Of a stretch of DNA of 64,000 nt, positions 15,441-26,528 are shown one piece after another. A program made the translations under genes and the position numbers. The notes below the pieces were generated by a model, which was not told the DNA's origin, searched no databases, and saw only the letters and a program-made list of their open reading frames with translations. Position 1 is the stretch's first letter, and the number at the start of each line of letters is the position of its first letter. The stretch lies in NCBI RefSeq assembly GCF_034006665.1, contig NZ_JAVESI010000011.1, positions 22,385 to 86,384 of the forward strand, written 5' to 3'. The DNA is from Trichloromonas sp034006665 (GTDB lineage Bacteria; Desulfobacterota; Desulfuromonadia; Desulfuromonadales; Trichloromonadaceae).

Positions 15441-17696
15441 TCAGCCCTCTTCCTGGACATCAACCACGGCGACGGCGGCCATGTTGACGATGTCGGTGAC
15501 GTCGTCGCCGCGCTGGAGGACATGCACCGGTTTCTTGGTGCCCATGAGGATCGGGCCGATCTGTTCGGCGCCACCGAGTTTATGCAGCAGTTTGTAAGAG
15601 ATGTTCCCTGACTGCAGGTCGGGGAAGATAAAGATGTTGGCGTTCCCCTTGAGCTTGGAGAAGGGATACTGGCGCTCGACCAGGTCGGGGTCGAGGGCGA
15701 CGTTGGCCTGTATCTCACCGTCGACAATCAGTTCCGGAGCGCGCTGTTTGACCAGTGCGGTGGCGCGCTTGACGTTGAGGGTCAGCGGATGGTAAGCGCT
15801 GCCGAAGTTGGAGAAGGAGAGCATGGCCACCCGCGGCTCAATGCCGAAGTGCCGGGCTTTTTCGGCGGTCAGGATGGCGGTTTCCGCCAGTTCCTCGGCG
15901 GTCGGTTCGATGGCCACGGTGGTGTCGGCGAAGAAGACGACATCCTTCTTGGTGACCATCATGTACATGCCGTGAACCTTGGACAGACCTTCTTTTTTGC
16001 CGATGATCTCCAACGCCGGGCGGATGGTTTCCGGATAATGGGCGTTGATGCCGGAGAGCATGGTATCGGCATCTCCCTGTTCGACCATCATGGCGCCGAA
16101 GTAGTTGCGGTTGTTGCGCAGCATGCGTCGTGCCTCGGCCAGGGTCACGCCCTTGCGCTGCCGGCGGGCGAAGAGCTCCTCGGTGTAGCCCGGGGTCTTT
16201 TCCGCCTGCCGCGGGTCGATGATTTCGGTGTTGCCGAGGTCGATGTTCAGTTCCCGGGCACGGGCGCGAATGACCTCGACGTCGCCGAGGAGGATGGGAA
16301 TGGCGATCCTTTCCTCAAGGAGGATCGCGACGGCGCGCAGGATCTTGTCCTCCTCTCCTTCGGGAAAGACCACCCGTTTCGGATTGGATTTGGCCTTGTT
16401 GATGAGGACGCGCATGATCTCCTTGGACCGCCCCTGCAGGGCCTCCAGACGCTCGCGGTACTTGTCGAGATCGTCGATGGGCAAGCGGGCGACGCCGCTG
16501 TCCATGGCGGCCTTGGCCACCGCCGGGGCGACATGAAGCAGGACGCGGGGATCGAAGGGCTTGGGAAGCAGGTATTCGCGGCCAAACTTGATGTCGACGC
16601 CGCCGTAGGCCTTGCGCACCGAGTCGGGGACATCCTCCTTGGCCAGCTTGGCCAGGGCCAGGCAGGCTGCCATCTTCATTTCGTCATTGATGGCGCGGGC
16701 GTGGGTGTCGAGAGCGCCGCGAAAGAGGAAGGGAAAGCAGAGGACGTTGTTGACCTGGTTGTTGTAGTCGCTGCGGCCGGTGCCGATGATAACGTCGCCG
16801 CGCACCGCCTTGGCCTCGTCGGGAGTGATTTCCGGGTCGGGGTTGGCCATGGCGAAGATGATCGGATCCTTGGCCATCGACTTGACCATGGCCGGCGTCA
16901 GGGCACCCTTGGAGGAGACGCCGAAAAAGACGTCGGTGTCGACCATCGCTTCCGCCAGGGTACGACAGGGCAGGTCGGTGGCGAAGCGCTGCTTGTAGGG
17001 GTTCATCCCCTCGCTCCGGCCGTTGTAAATAACCCCCTTGGTGTCGCAGAGGATCATCTTTTTCGGGTCGGCGCCCAGGGTCAGGGCCATCTTGGCGCAG
17101 GCGATGCCGGCGGCGCCGGCGCCGTTGAAGACGATCTTGATTTCCCCGATCTTTTTGCCGACGATCTCCACGGCGTTGATCAACCCGGCGTTGGCGATGA
17201 TCGCGGTGCCGTGCTGATCGTCGTGGAAGACGGGGATATCCATGATCTCCTTGAGTTTCTCCTCAATGTAGAAGCACTCGGGGCCCTTGATGTCTTCGAG
17301 GTTGATGCCGCCGAAGGTCGGTTCGAGGATTTTCACGGTGCGGACGATTTCGTCCGAGTCCTTGGTGTTGAGCTCGATATCGAAGACGTCGACGTCGGCG
17401 AAACGTTTGAAGAGTACGCCCTTGCCCTCCATGACCGGCTTGCCGGCGAGGGCGCCGATGTCTCCCAGGCCGAGAACGGCGGTGCCGTTGGAGACAACCG
17501 CCACCAGGTTCCCTTTGGCGGTATACTTGTAGGCGTCGTCGGGATTCTTTTCGATTTCCAGGCAGGGCTCGGCGACCCCGGGGCTGTAGGCCAGCGACAG
17601 GTCGCGGCTGGTGGCGCAGGGTTTGGTGGTGATGACTTCGATCTTGCCTTTGCGGCCGGAGCTGTGATAGTCCAGCGCTTCTTGTTTTTTCGACAT
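15441..17696 (-). CDS. maeB: NADP-type malic enzyme fused to phosphotransacetylase-like domain
   Basis: 751-residue MaeB-type enzyme. Residues 1-420 form the malic enzyme (oxidative decarboxylation of malate to pyruvate), with SLAYSPGVAEPC, GTAVLGLGDIGALA and FHDDQHGTA. Residues 430-751 form a phosphate acetyl/butyryl transferase-like domain, which in studied MaeB proteins is mostly regulatory (acetyl-CoA sensing). Length is typical. The ATG follows AGGGAGAC. Its place next to dctPQM suggests imported C4-dicarboxylates are converted to pyruvate here. Confidence 0.94.
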   Translation of the reverse strand: MSKKQEALDYHSSGRKGKIEVITTKPCATSRDLSLAYSPGVAEPCLEIEKNPDDAYKYTAKGNLVAVVSNGTAVLGLGDIGALAGKPVMEGKGVLFKRFADVDVFDIELNTKDSDEIVRTVKILEPTFGGINLEDIKGPECFYIEEKLKEIMDIPVFHDDQHGTAIIANAGLINAVEIVGKKIGEIKIVFNGAGAAGIACAKMALTLGADPKKMILCDTKGVIYNGRSEGMNPYKQRFATDLPCRTLAEAMVDTDVFFGVSSKGALTPAMVKSMAKDPIIFAMANPDPEITPDEAKAVRGDVIIGTGRSDYNNQVNNVLCFPFLFRGALDTHARAINDEMKMAACLALAKLAKEDVPDSVRKAYGGVDIKFGREYLLPKPFDPRVLLHVAPAVAKAAMDSGVARLPIDDLDKYRERLEALQGRSKEIMRVLINKAKSNPKRVVFPEGEEDKILRAVAILLEERIAIPILLGDVEVIRARARELNIDLGNTEIIDPRQAEKTPGYTEELFARRQRKGVTLAEARRMLRNNRNYFGAMMVEQGDADTMLSGINAHYPETIRPALEIIGKKEGLSKVHGMYMMVTKKDVVFFADTTVAIEPTAEELAETAILTAEKARHFGIEPRVAMLSFSNFGSAYHPLTLNVKRATALVKQRAPELIVDGEIQANVALDPDLVERQYPFSKLKGNANIFIFPDLQSGNISYKLLHKLGGAEQIGPILMGTKKPVHVLQRGDDVTDIVNMAAVAVVDVQEEG

Positions 17697-18039
17697 GGTG
17701 ATCTGTCTCCCTGATGGTGTGAAGGAGTTTTATGGGCTTACTTAACGGTACCCGGTGAGAAGGGGCTTTTCCAGTCGCTCGGAGGATTTTTCATGTGCTG
17801 GCTCGGCGGTCGGCTGAGCTTCTGTTCTTTTTGTCAGATAATTTTAGTAAAAATAAAGATAAACATAGAGCCGTCTTTATTGCCATGTCAAGGAGAAAGA
17901 CTTCAAATTCAAACCCTGTTCTCTTTTTTGTGATGTATCCCTCTATTGTTAACCGCCCGGCACCTCTCCGGCGCGAGCCCGTCGACGGACTTTTCCGGAA
18001 CGGGACGCGACGCTTGACGGGAAACCCAGGATTTTAATT
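17697..18039. other. 343-bp divergent region between maeB and the phosphoesterase gene
   Basis: AT-rich in the middle (17825-17960). A weak TTGTCA-N17-TAAAGA pair at 17831-17859 could be a promoter for the phosphoesterase gene. An 80-codon open frame (17795-18037) has no ribosome site or family resemblance and is probably chance. Confidence 0.4.
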
Positions 18040-18531
18040 ATGCTGAAAGTAGGCGTGATTTCCGATACCCATATCCGTGACCTGGCTCAGGGGGCACGGC
18101 TGGCCGAGAGACTCTGTGCCGGCTGTTTCGCCGGGGTGACGACGATTCTCCATGCTGGAGATGTCGGCCTACCCGAATTCCTCGACTTTTTCGGAGAACG
18201 GCAAGTGCATGCCGTGCGCGGCAACACGGATGTCCCGGTCGCCGGCGTCCCCATCAGAAAGCTTCTTACCCTGGGCGGCTTTCGCATCGCCCTGGTCCAC
18301 GGCTGGGGAGCGCCTTTCCAACTCGAAGAGCGCCTGCTGCCGGAGTTCCAGGGGCTGGCCATCGACTGCCTGGTCTATGGCCACAGCCATCAGCCCACCT
18401 GTCGGCGGGTCGGCGACCTGCTGCTGTTCAACCCCGGCAGCGCCACCGATCGCCGGGATGCTCCCCGACACACCGTTGGGCTTCTGGAAATCGGCGAGCA
18501 CATCGCAGGCTCGATCATCCCCATCGACTGA
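18040..18531 (+). CDS. YfcE/MJ0936-type metallophosphoesterase
   Basis: 163-residue calcineurin-like phosphodiesterase of the YfcE/MJ0936 class. All metal-site motifs are visible: DTHI (residues 9-12), HAGD, RGNTD, VHGWG and GHSHQP, followed by NPGS. These enzymes hydrolyse phosphodiesters with two bound metals, usually Mn, in the cytoplasm; the physiological substrate is generally unknown. The ribosome site before the ATG is weak. It stands alone between divergent maeB and the exbB operon. Confidence 0.85.
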   Translation: MLKVGVISDTHIRDLAQGARLAERLCAGCFAGVTTILHAGDVGLPEFLDFFGERQVHAVRGNTDVPVAGVPIRKLLTLGGFRIALVHGWGAPFQLEERLLPEFQGLAIDCLVYGHSHQPTCRRVGDLLLFNPGSATDRRDAPRHTVGLLEIGEHIAGSIIPID

Positions 18532-18757
18532 ACGGCCGGACTCCGTCGTTGTCCTGCCCGGGTTGCGAAGGGCTGATTCCAGCGACGGTTTTGCCGCGCC
18601 GCGCACCCTTTCCGTCGCCACGACCTCTCTGTTTTTTTCCTCCTGTTCTTTCGATTTGTCTTTACGGACGCCACGCGCTTCTTGATTCCCCGCCGGAAAC
18701 ATCCTAATATTATCTGGTTTTAAATTCGGCTATGGCTTTGAAAGGATTGTTGTCGGT
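18532..18757. other. Intergenic region before exbB
   Basis: No gene seen. It contains the exbB promoter (18682-18710); no clear terminator for the phosphoesterase gene was found. Confidence 0.5.
18682..18710 (+). promoter_or_regulatory. Sigma-70-type promoter for exbB-exbD-ROK-pfkA
   Basis: TTGATT (18682-18687), 17-base spacer, TAATAT (18705-18710). No obvious Fur-type 19-bp dyad overlaps it. Confidence 0.55.
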
Positions 18758-19357
18758 ATGCTGGAATTGTTTCAAAAGGGCGGCCCGCTCATGTACCCGA
18801 TCCTCCTCTCTTCGGTGATGGCGCTGGCCATTTTTCTCGAACGGATCTGGACCTTCCGCCGCGTTCGGCGCGGCATCGAGCAGCTTTCCCGCGAGGTGGA
18901 AAGCCTGGCCCACCGGGGGCACATCGACGAGGCGCTGGTTGTCTGTCAGCGCAACGGTTCCACCCTGGCGCGCATCTTCATCGCCGCGTTGCGTGCCGCC
19001 GGCCGAAGCCGCGACCATCTCAAGACCGTGGTCGAGGAGGTCGGTGGCCGGGAAACCGCCCCCCTGGAAAAGTATCTGGGGCTGATGGGAACCATCGCCA
19101 CCATCGCGCCGCTGCTTGGTCTGCTCGGCACGGTCTTCGGCATGATCGAAGCTTTCACCGTCATTTCCGTGCAGGGCGCCGGTACCCCGGCGACCCTCGG
19201 CGGCGGTATCTCCGAGGCATTGATTACCACGGCGGCCGGGCTTTCCGTGGCCATCCCGACGATCCTTCTGCACAAGTATCTGACCAGCCGGGTGGAGCGC
19301 ATCGCCCTGGAACTGGAAGAATACAGTCTGCGCCTCGTCGACCTGCTGGGGAGCTGA
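18758..19357 (+). CDS. exbB: MotA/TolQ/ExbB proton channel protein
   Basis: 199-residue inner-membrane protein of the TolQ/ExbB family with three predicted helices (about 8-27, 105-130, 150-172) and the conserved GLLGTVFGMIEAF and ALITTAAGLSVAIPT segments lining the proton path. With ExbD it uses the proton-motive force to energise an outer-membrane or envelope process. The partner exbD starts one base after its stop. No tonB, tolA or receptor gene lies nearby, so ExbB against TolQ cannot be settled. Confidence 0.88.
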   Translation: MLELFQKGGPLMYPILLSSVMALAIFLERIWTFRRVRRGIEQLSREVESLAHRGHIDEALVVCQRNGSTLARIFIAALRAAGRSRDHLKTVVEEVGGRETAPLEKYLGLMGTIATIAPLLGLLGTVFGMIEAFTVISVQGAGTPATLGGGISEALITTAAGLSVAIPTILLHKYLTSRVERIALELEEYSLRLVDLLGS

Positions 19358-19358
19358 C

Positions 19359-19775
19359 ATGGGTTTTCTCCGCAAGCGCCCGGGGCGCGAGGAGCCGAAA
19401 GTCGACATGACGCCGATGGTCGACTGCGTCTTCCTGCTGCTCATCTTCTTCATGATTTCCACCACCTTCATCGAAACCCCGGGCCTTTCCATCAAGCTCC
19501 CCGAGGCTTCAACCCAGCGGGAAAAGGACGAAGCCGAGGAGGTCAAGATCTATCTCTCCAAGGAAGGGGAGATCTTCCTCGCCGACACTCCGGTCACTAC
19601 CGCGGCGCTGCGTCGTCACCTCGAAGGGTTCAAGGAGCGTGCTGAACGCATGACCTTTCTCCTGCTCGCCGACAAGGAGGCGCGCCATGGTCAGGTGGTT
19701 GAGCTGATGGATCTCGCCAAGGTCAGCGGCTTTGCCCGGCTCGCCATCGCCACCGAACAGCGGAGTCGCCAGTGA
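19359..19775 (+). CDS. exbD: ExbD/TolR biopolymer transport protein
   Basis: 138-residue ExbD/TolR protein: short cytoplasmic N-terminus, one membrane helix (about 18-38) and a periplasmic domain. The essential membrane aspartate is D22 in DMTPMVDCVFLLLIFFM. It forms the ion-driven motor with ExbB, directly upstream. Its stop overlaps the GTG of the next gene, an ROK kinase (GTGA), so the motor and sugar kinase genes are co-translated. Confidence 0.9.
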   Translation: MGFLRKRPGREEPKVDMTPMVDCVFLLLIFFMISTTFIETPGLSIKLPEASTQREKDEAEEVKIYLSKEGEIFLADTPVTTAALRRHLEGFKERAERMTFLLLADKEARHGQVVELMDLAKVSGFARLAIATEQRSRQ

Positions 19776-20728
19776 CGCCGGCGGTGATCGGCATCGATCT
19801 CGGCGGCACCAACTGCCGGGCTGCGCTGGTCGGCACAGGGGGGCGAATCGGTGAAATCCGGCGCCGACCGACGGAGATGGTGCGGGGCTACGATGCCTGG
19901 CTGGCCGAACTCGTCGCGGGATTGGAAGAACTGTTGCGCCAAGGGGAAGGTCTTGGCCTAAAGGTCGCAGCGGTCGGCATGGGTGCGCCGGGACTCATTT
20001 CCGGCGACGGCACCGTGGTCGCCTCCCCCAATCTTCCTCATCTTGACGGGCGCCCCTTGGCGGTCGACCTTGCCGCGCGGCTGAAGCGGCCGGTGACGGT
20101 GGCCAACGACGCCAACGCCTCAGCCTGGGGCGAAGCCCTTTTCGGCGCGGGACGGGAATTCAACTCCTTTCTCGCCGTAACGCTGGGGACCGGTGTCGGC
20201 GGTGGGTTGGTACTTAACCGGCGACTCTGGCTCGGGGCCGACGGTGCCGCCGGGGAGGTCGGACATTGGACGGTGGTTCCCGGCGGACGTCTCTGCGGCT
20301 GCGGCAATCGCGGCTGTCTCGAACAGTATGCCTCGGCCCGGGCGCTGGCGGTGTCCGCCCGGGAGCGCATAGCCGCCGGGGAGGCGAGTGCGCTGGCGGC
20401 TATTCCCGCCGCTGAACTGACCAGCCGTCAGGTGGGGGAAGCGGCCCGCCGGGGGGATGCCCTGGCCCTGGGGGTGCTGGAGGAGGCGGGAGGCTATCTG
20501 GGGCAGGTACTCGGCGGAGTGGCCAATCTCCTCAACCTCGACGGCGCGGTGATTGCCGGCGGCGCCGTTGAGAGTTTCGATCTCATGCAACCGGCTATCC
20601 TCCGCGCGCTGCGACAGCACGCTTTCCCCGTTTCCGGACGACGGATGAGCGTGGTCCCCGGCCGTCTCGGCGACGAGGCCGGGATTCTTGGTGCGGCGGC
20701 TTTGGCCGGGCTTTCCGAACAATTCTAA
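19772..20728 (+). CDS. ROK-family sugar kinase (probable glucokinase)
   Basis: 318-residue ROK protein without a DNA-binding domain, so a kinase rather than a repressor. The ATP site is GIDLGGTN (residues 5-12). NDANASAWGEA carries the catalytic Asp and the ROK zinc signature CGCGNRGCLEQY is complete. Glucose is the likely substrate, supported by pfkA immediately downstream, but N-acetylmannosamine or fructose kinases look similar. It begins with GTG overlapping the exbD stop; CGGAG at 19761-19765 is the ribosome site. Confidence 0.85.
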   Translation: MTPAVIGIDLGGTNCRAALVGTGGRIGEIRRRPTEMVRGYDAWLAELVAGLEELLRQGEGLGLKVAAVGMGAPGLISGDGTVVASPNLPHLDGRPLAVDLAARLKRPVTVANDANASAWGEALFGAGREFNSFLAVTLGTGVGGGLVLNRRLWLGADGAAGEVGHWTVVPGGRLCGCGNRGCLEQYASARALAVSARERIAAGEASALAAIPAAELTSRQVGEAARRGDALALGVLEEAGGYLGQVLGGVANLLNLDGAVIAGGAVESFDLMQPAILRALRQHAFPVSGRRMSVVPGRLGDEAGILGAAALAGLSEQF

Positions 20729-20746
20729 TCTGGGAAGGACAACTCG

Positions 20747-21832
<1,086 letters not shown>

Positions 21833-21956
21833 CGACCCGGGGGCGGCGGGGAACGCCGAGCGCCCGGTTTTGATTGACGCTCGGGCGGCGCGCGGCTAGG
21901 TTGGTTCAACGTATAAAATCAGGCTAACGGGACGGTTTTTACAAGGGGGATTGGGC

Positions 21957-23942
21957 ATGAGCAAGGAAAACACGGCGACTCGTATCGATCGGGCATGGCT
22001 GTTCGGGATCAGCGGACTCTGCCTCGGGATCAGCGCGCCGATCGGCTGGCAGCTGCTGCGCCTGATGCTCTTCTGGCGGGATGGCCAGGGCTTCTGGGCA
22101 CAGGTGCACGAGGGGGTGTTCGGAAGCGGCGAGCAGTTGTCGCTCTTTCTCTACATGGGCGTGGGCACCGCCGTTGTTCTCGGCGTCACCGGTTTTCTTA
22201 TCGGTCGAGGCACCCAGCAGGTTCTGGAGCGGGCCCACAGCCTCGATCAGCTCAACCGCACGGTGGCCGAGCAGAAGGCCACCTTCGAGCGCCGCTTCCT
22301 CGATCTGAACAAGAGCCTGAAAAATTTCCACACCATCAATACCCACATCCAAAAATCGGTCAACGTCGCCGAAATCCTCCGCCTGGCCGCTAACGGCCTG
22401 CACGAAGTTCTCGGCTACGACCGGGTCAATATCCTTATGGTCAACGAGCGGCGTGACGGTCTCGACTTTCTCGCCAGTCGGGGCGCCGGCGATCTTCTCC
22501 CCGGCGTCAGCCTGCCGCTCGACGAACGGGCCGGAGCCCTGTTCAAGACCGTGGAGGACAAGCGGGTTTTGCTGGTTGACGATATCGACCGGATGCCTTC
22601 CGAATTTCATCTGCGCCCCCCCTGCTCCGAGATCCCCCAGTTGCGCTCGAAAAATTTCATTCTTTGCCCGATTATCGTGCGCGACGAGGTGATCGGTCTC
22701 TTCGGGGTCGACAACAAACTCAAGCGCAAGGCCCTCGACGATACCGATGTGGATACGGTCAAACTCTTCGCCGACCAGGTCGCGTCGAGCCTGAACAAGC
22801 TCAATCTGCTCGAAGCGGTGGAAAGCCTCACCGGTGAGCTGGAGCACACCTTTTCCGAATTCAGCAAATATCGCACGGAGCATGAACGTCTCGACCATTC
22901 TCTTAAGGAAGCGACCGAGTCGACCAGCGAGGCGATCGTCGATATTTCCAGCGCGGCCGATGTGGTGCGTGAGGCAGTCGACTCCACCCGCAGCGCCGCC
23001 GGGGAGATTTCCGTTTCCATCGACCAGGTCTCGGGCAATCTGTCCCAACTCGCTGATTTCATGGAGAACTCCATCGCCGCCATGACCGAGATCGCCGCCA
23101 CCATCAAATCCGTGGAGGAGAGCGGCGCCCGTTCCCATGAAATGTCGGAAACGGTCAAGGCCAAGGCCGAAAGCGGTGCCCGCGCTGTCGCCGGGGTGAT
23201 CGCTGGTCTTCAGGGGATTTCCCAGGCCGTTGAGGAGGCGGTCAAGACCATCGAACTTCTCTCTCTGAAAGGGGAGGAGATCAACACCATCACCACGGTG
23301 ATTACCGAGGTGACACAGAAGACCAACCTGCTCGCACTCAATGCCGCCATCATCGCCGCCCAGGCCGGCGAGCACGGGCGCTCCTTCGGGGTGGTGGCCG
23401 ATGAGGTCCGAGCCCTCTCCCAGGAAACCGCCCAGTCAACCGGCGCCATCACGCGTATTATCGAGGAACTTCAGGACTACACCCGGGAATCGGTGGGACA
23501 CATCACCAAGACCCGCAAGCTGGTGCAGGAGGGAATGGTACTTGGTCAGGGGATGGACGAATCCCTGGGCCAGATCCTTTCCAGCGCCGCCACGGCCATG
23601 GCCATGACCCGGGACATCCGCGGCGCCACCCAGGAAGTATCGCGCAGCGTCGAATCCGTGACGGCCTCCATCGAACGGGTCGGGGAGATGTCCAGCCATA
23701 TTTCCACCGCCTCCAGGGAGCAGGCCGACGGTACCCGCAACATCGTCCATTCCATCGAGGAAGTGAAGAACATGACGGACGATATGGCGCAGGCCACCGA
23801 ACGGCAGAAACGCAACACCCGCAATATCGAAACGGCGGTTGCCTCGGTCAGCGACATGATCCGCCGTATCTTCGACGCCATGGAGCAGCGCCGCGAGGCG
23901 AGCCGCAAGGTGATCGAGGATCTGCGGCGGCTGAAAGGCTAA
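21957..23942 (+). CDS. Methyl-accepting chemotaxis-type protein with GAF domain
   Basis: 661-residue receptor. Two membrane helices (about 12-35 and 62-82) enclose a very short periplasmic loop, so sensing is probably by the cytoplasmic GAF domain (about 115-280). The signalling domain (about 330-640) ends in a hairpin with KTNLLALNAAIIAAQAGEHG and SFGVVADEVRAL, close to the MCP consensus. It should contact CheA/CheW. I start at ATG 21957 because AAGGGGG (21943-21949) is seven bases upstream, while the TTG at 21951 is too close. No che genes lie nearby. Confidence 0.88.
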   Translation: MSKENTATRIDRAWLFGISGLCLGISAPIGWQLLRLMLFWRDGQGFWAQVHEGVFGSGEQLSLFLYMGVGTAVVLGVTGFLIGRGTQQVLERAHSLDQLNRTVAEQKATFERRFLDLNKSLKNFHTINTHIQKSVNVAEILRLAANGLHEVLGYDRVNILMVNERRDGLDFLASRGAGDLLPGVSLPLDERAGALFKTVEDKRVLLVDDIDRMPSEFHLRPPCSEIPQLRSKNFILCPIIVRDEVIGLFGVDNKLKRKALDDTDVDTVKLFADQVASSLNKLNLLEAVESLTGELEHTFSEFSKYRTEHERLDHSLKEATESTSEAIVDISSAADVVREAVDSTRSAAGEISVSIDQVSGNLSQLADFMENSIAAMTEIAATIKSVEESGARSHEMSETVKAKAESGARAVAGVIAGLQGISQAVEEAVKTIELLSLKGEEINTITTVITEVTQKTNLLALNAAIIAAQAGEHGRSFGVVADEVRALSQETAQSTGAITRIIEELQDYTRESVGHITKTRKLVQEGMVLGQGMDESLGQILSSAATAMAMTRDIRGATQEVSRSVESVTASIERVGEMSSHISTASREQADGTRNIVHSIEEVKNMTDDMAQATERQKRNTRNIETAVASVSDMIRRIFDAMEQRREASRKVIEDLRRLKG

Positions 23943-23955
23943 GAGCCGCCGCCAG

Positions 23956-24001
23956 GAAACGAAAAAACCCGCCGGGAACTCTCGGCGGGTTTTTTCGTTT
24001 C
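23956..24001. terminator. Bidirectional terminator between the MCP gene and eno
   Basis: Perfect 19-pair stem (GAAACGAAAAAACCCGCCG against its complement) around an eight-base loop; A/T blocks outside the CCCGCCG core give U-runs on both strands. Confidence 0.9.
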
Positions 24002-24015
24002 GCGGATTTTGCGAG

Positions 24016-25308
<1,293 letters not shown>

Positions 25309-25472
25309 GTAAGACCCCCTTGCAAGGATATGTAATGTGGGTTGAACCCTTCTGCCCCCGGCGGGCGCGTTACTTATAGCACAAGACGCCAAATTTGGAA
25401 GCCCCTTTTCATCCTTCGTCATAACGGCCCGGGCACCTTCCCCGGGAAAGAAATTGCTTTGCCTCGGCGAAA

Positions 25473-26528
25473 ATGTTAAAGTCTGCACTTATTCCCAGGT
25501 ATTCCGGTATCCTGGCAAGGCTGATTCGGGAGCGCATGCGCGACAATTTTCAGGCTGAAGACACCTCGCTGGCCAATCTGCTCTTTGGTCAGCAGAACCG
25601 CAATCTCAAACTCGTCGAGCGGATGCTCGGGGTGCGTGTCGGTTCCCGCGGGAGCGAGTTGACCATCGAGGGGGAGGATGCCCAGGTGCGTCTGGCCCGG
25701 CGCCTCTTCGAAGAGGTTCATGGCCTGCTCAAGGCGGGATATATGGTGTCGCCCGCCGATCTCGATTACGCCTCGCGCATCCTTTCCGCCGATTCCCGTG
25801 CCCATCTGCGGGACATCTTCCTCGATACCATCTTCGTCTCCACCCGCAAAAAGGTCATTGCCCCCAAGAGCCTGGCGCAGAAGGCTTATGTTGACGCCAT
25901 CCGCAAACACGACGTCGTCTTCGGCATTGGACCGGCGGGGACGGGCAAGACCTATCTGGCCATGGCCATGGCCGTCTCTTTCCTGGTCAAGAAGGAAGTC
26001 AGCCGTATCGTGCTGGTGCGTCCGGCGGTGGAGGCGGGCGAAAAACTCGGCTTTCTTCCCGGCGATCTGGCGGAAAAGGTCAATCCCTATCTGCGCCCCC
26101 TTTACGACGCGCTCTACGATATGATGGATTTCGACAAGGGCCAAGCCCTGATCGCCAACGGGGTGGTCGAAGTGGCCCCCCTGGCCTTCATGCGCGGTCG
26201 CACCCTCAACGACGCCTTCGTTATCCTTGACGAGGCGCAGAATACGACCACCGAACAGATGAAGATGTGCCTCACCCGTCTCGGTTTCGGCAGCCGGGCG
26301 GTGATCACCGGCGACGTCACCCAGATCGATCTGCCGACCGGTCGCCGTTCCGGGTTGGTGGAGGCGACCGAGGTGCTGCGCGGCGTCGAGGGGATCGTCT
26401 TCAACTATTTCAGCGATCGCGACGTGGTCCGGCACCCCATCGTGCAGACCATCATCCAGGCCTACGAGCGCCGCCGGCCCGCCGCCGGCGAGTGTGTCGC
26501 GCCATCCTCGGGCATTTCTCCCTCATGA
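25473..26528 (+). CDS. ybeZ: PhoH-like ATPase YbeZ
   Basis: 351-residue PhoH-family P-loop protein. Walker A is GPAGTGKTYLA near residue 155, and the Walker B-type segment is VILDEAQN. Its N-terminal part (RNLKLVERMLGVRV) resembles the KH-like region of YbeZ. In E. coli YbeZ works with YbeY and ribosome-associated RNA metabolism. The start is uncertain: ATG 25473 lacks a ribosome site, and an internal ATG (MRDNF, about residue 22) sits close behind GGGAG. Its stop overlaps the next ATG (ATGA). Confidence 0.9.
   Translation: MLKSALIPRYSGILARLIRERMRDNFQAEDTSLANLLFGQQNRNLKLVERMLGVRVGSRGSELTIEGEDAQVRLARRLFEEVHGLLKAGYMVSPADLDYASRILSADSRAHLRDIFLDTIFVSTRKKVIAPKSLAQKAYVDAIRKHDVVFGIGPAGTGKTYLAMAMAVSFLVKKEVSRIVLVRPAVEAGEKLGFLPGDLAEKVNPYLRPLYDALYDMMDFDKGQALIANGVVEVAPLAFMRGRTLNDAFVILDEAQNTTTEQMKMCLTRLGFGSRAVITGDVTQIDLPTGRRSGLVEATEVLRGVEGIVFNYFSDRDVVRHPIVQTIIQAYERRRPAAGECVAPSSGISPS

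Noticed and set aside
15789..17714. 641-codon open frame opposite maeB
   Set aside because: Antisense shadow of a firmly identified enzyme gene.
17795..18037. 80-codon open frame before the phosphoesterase gene
   Set aside because: No ribosome site, mixed AT-rich composition and no family; probably chance.
25309..25472. Sigma-70 promoter for eno on the minus strand
   Set aside because: TATAAG is present near 25377 but no acceptable -35 element at 16-18 bases.
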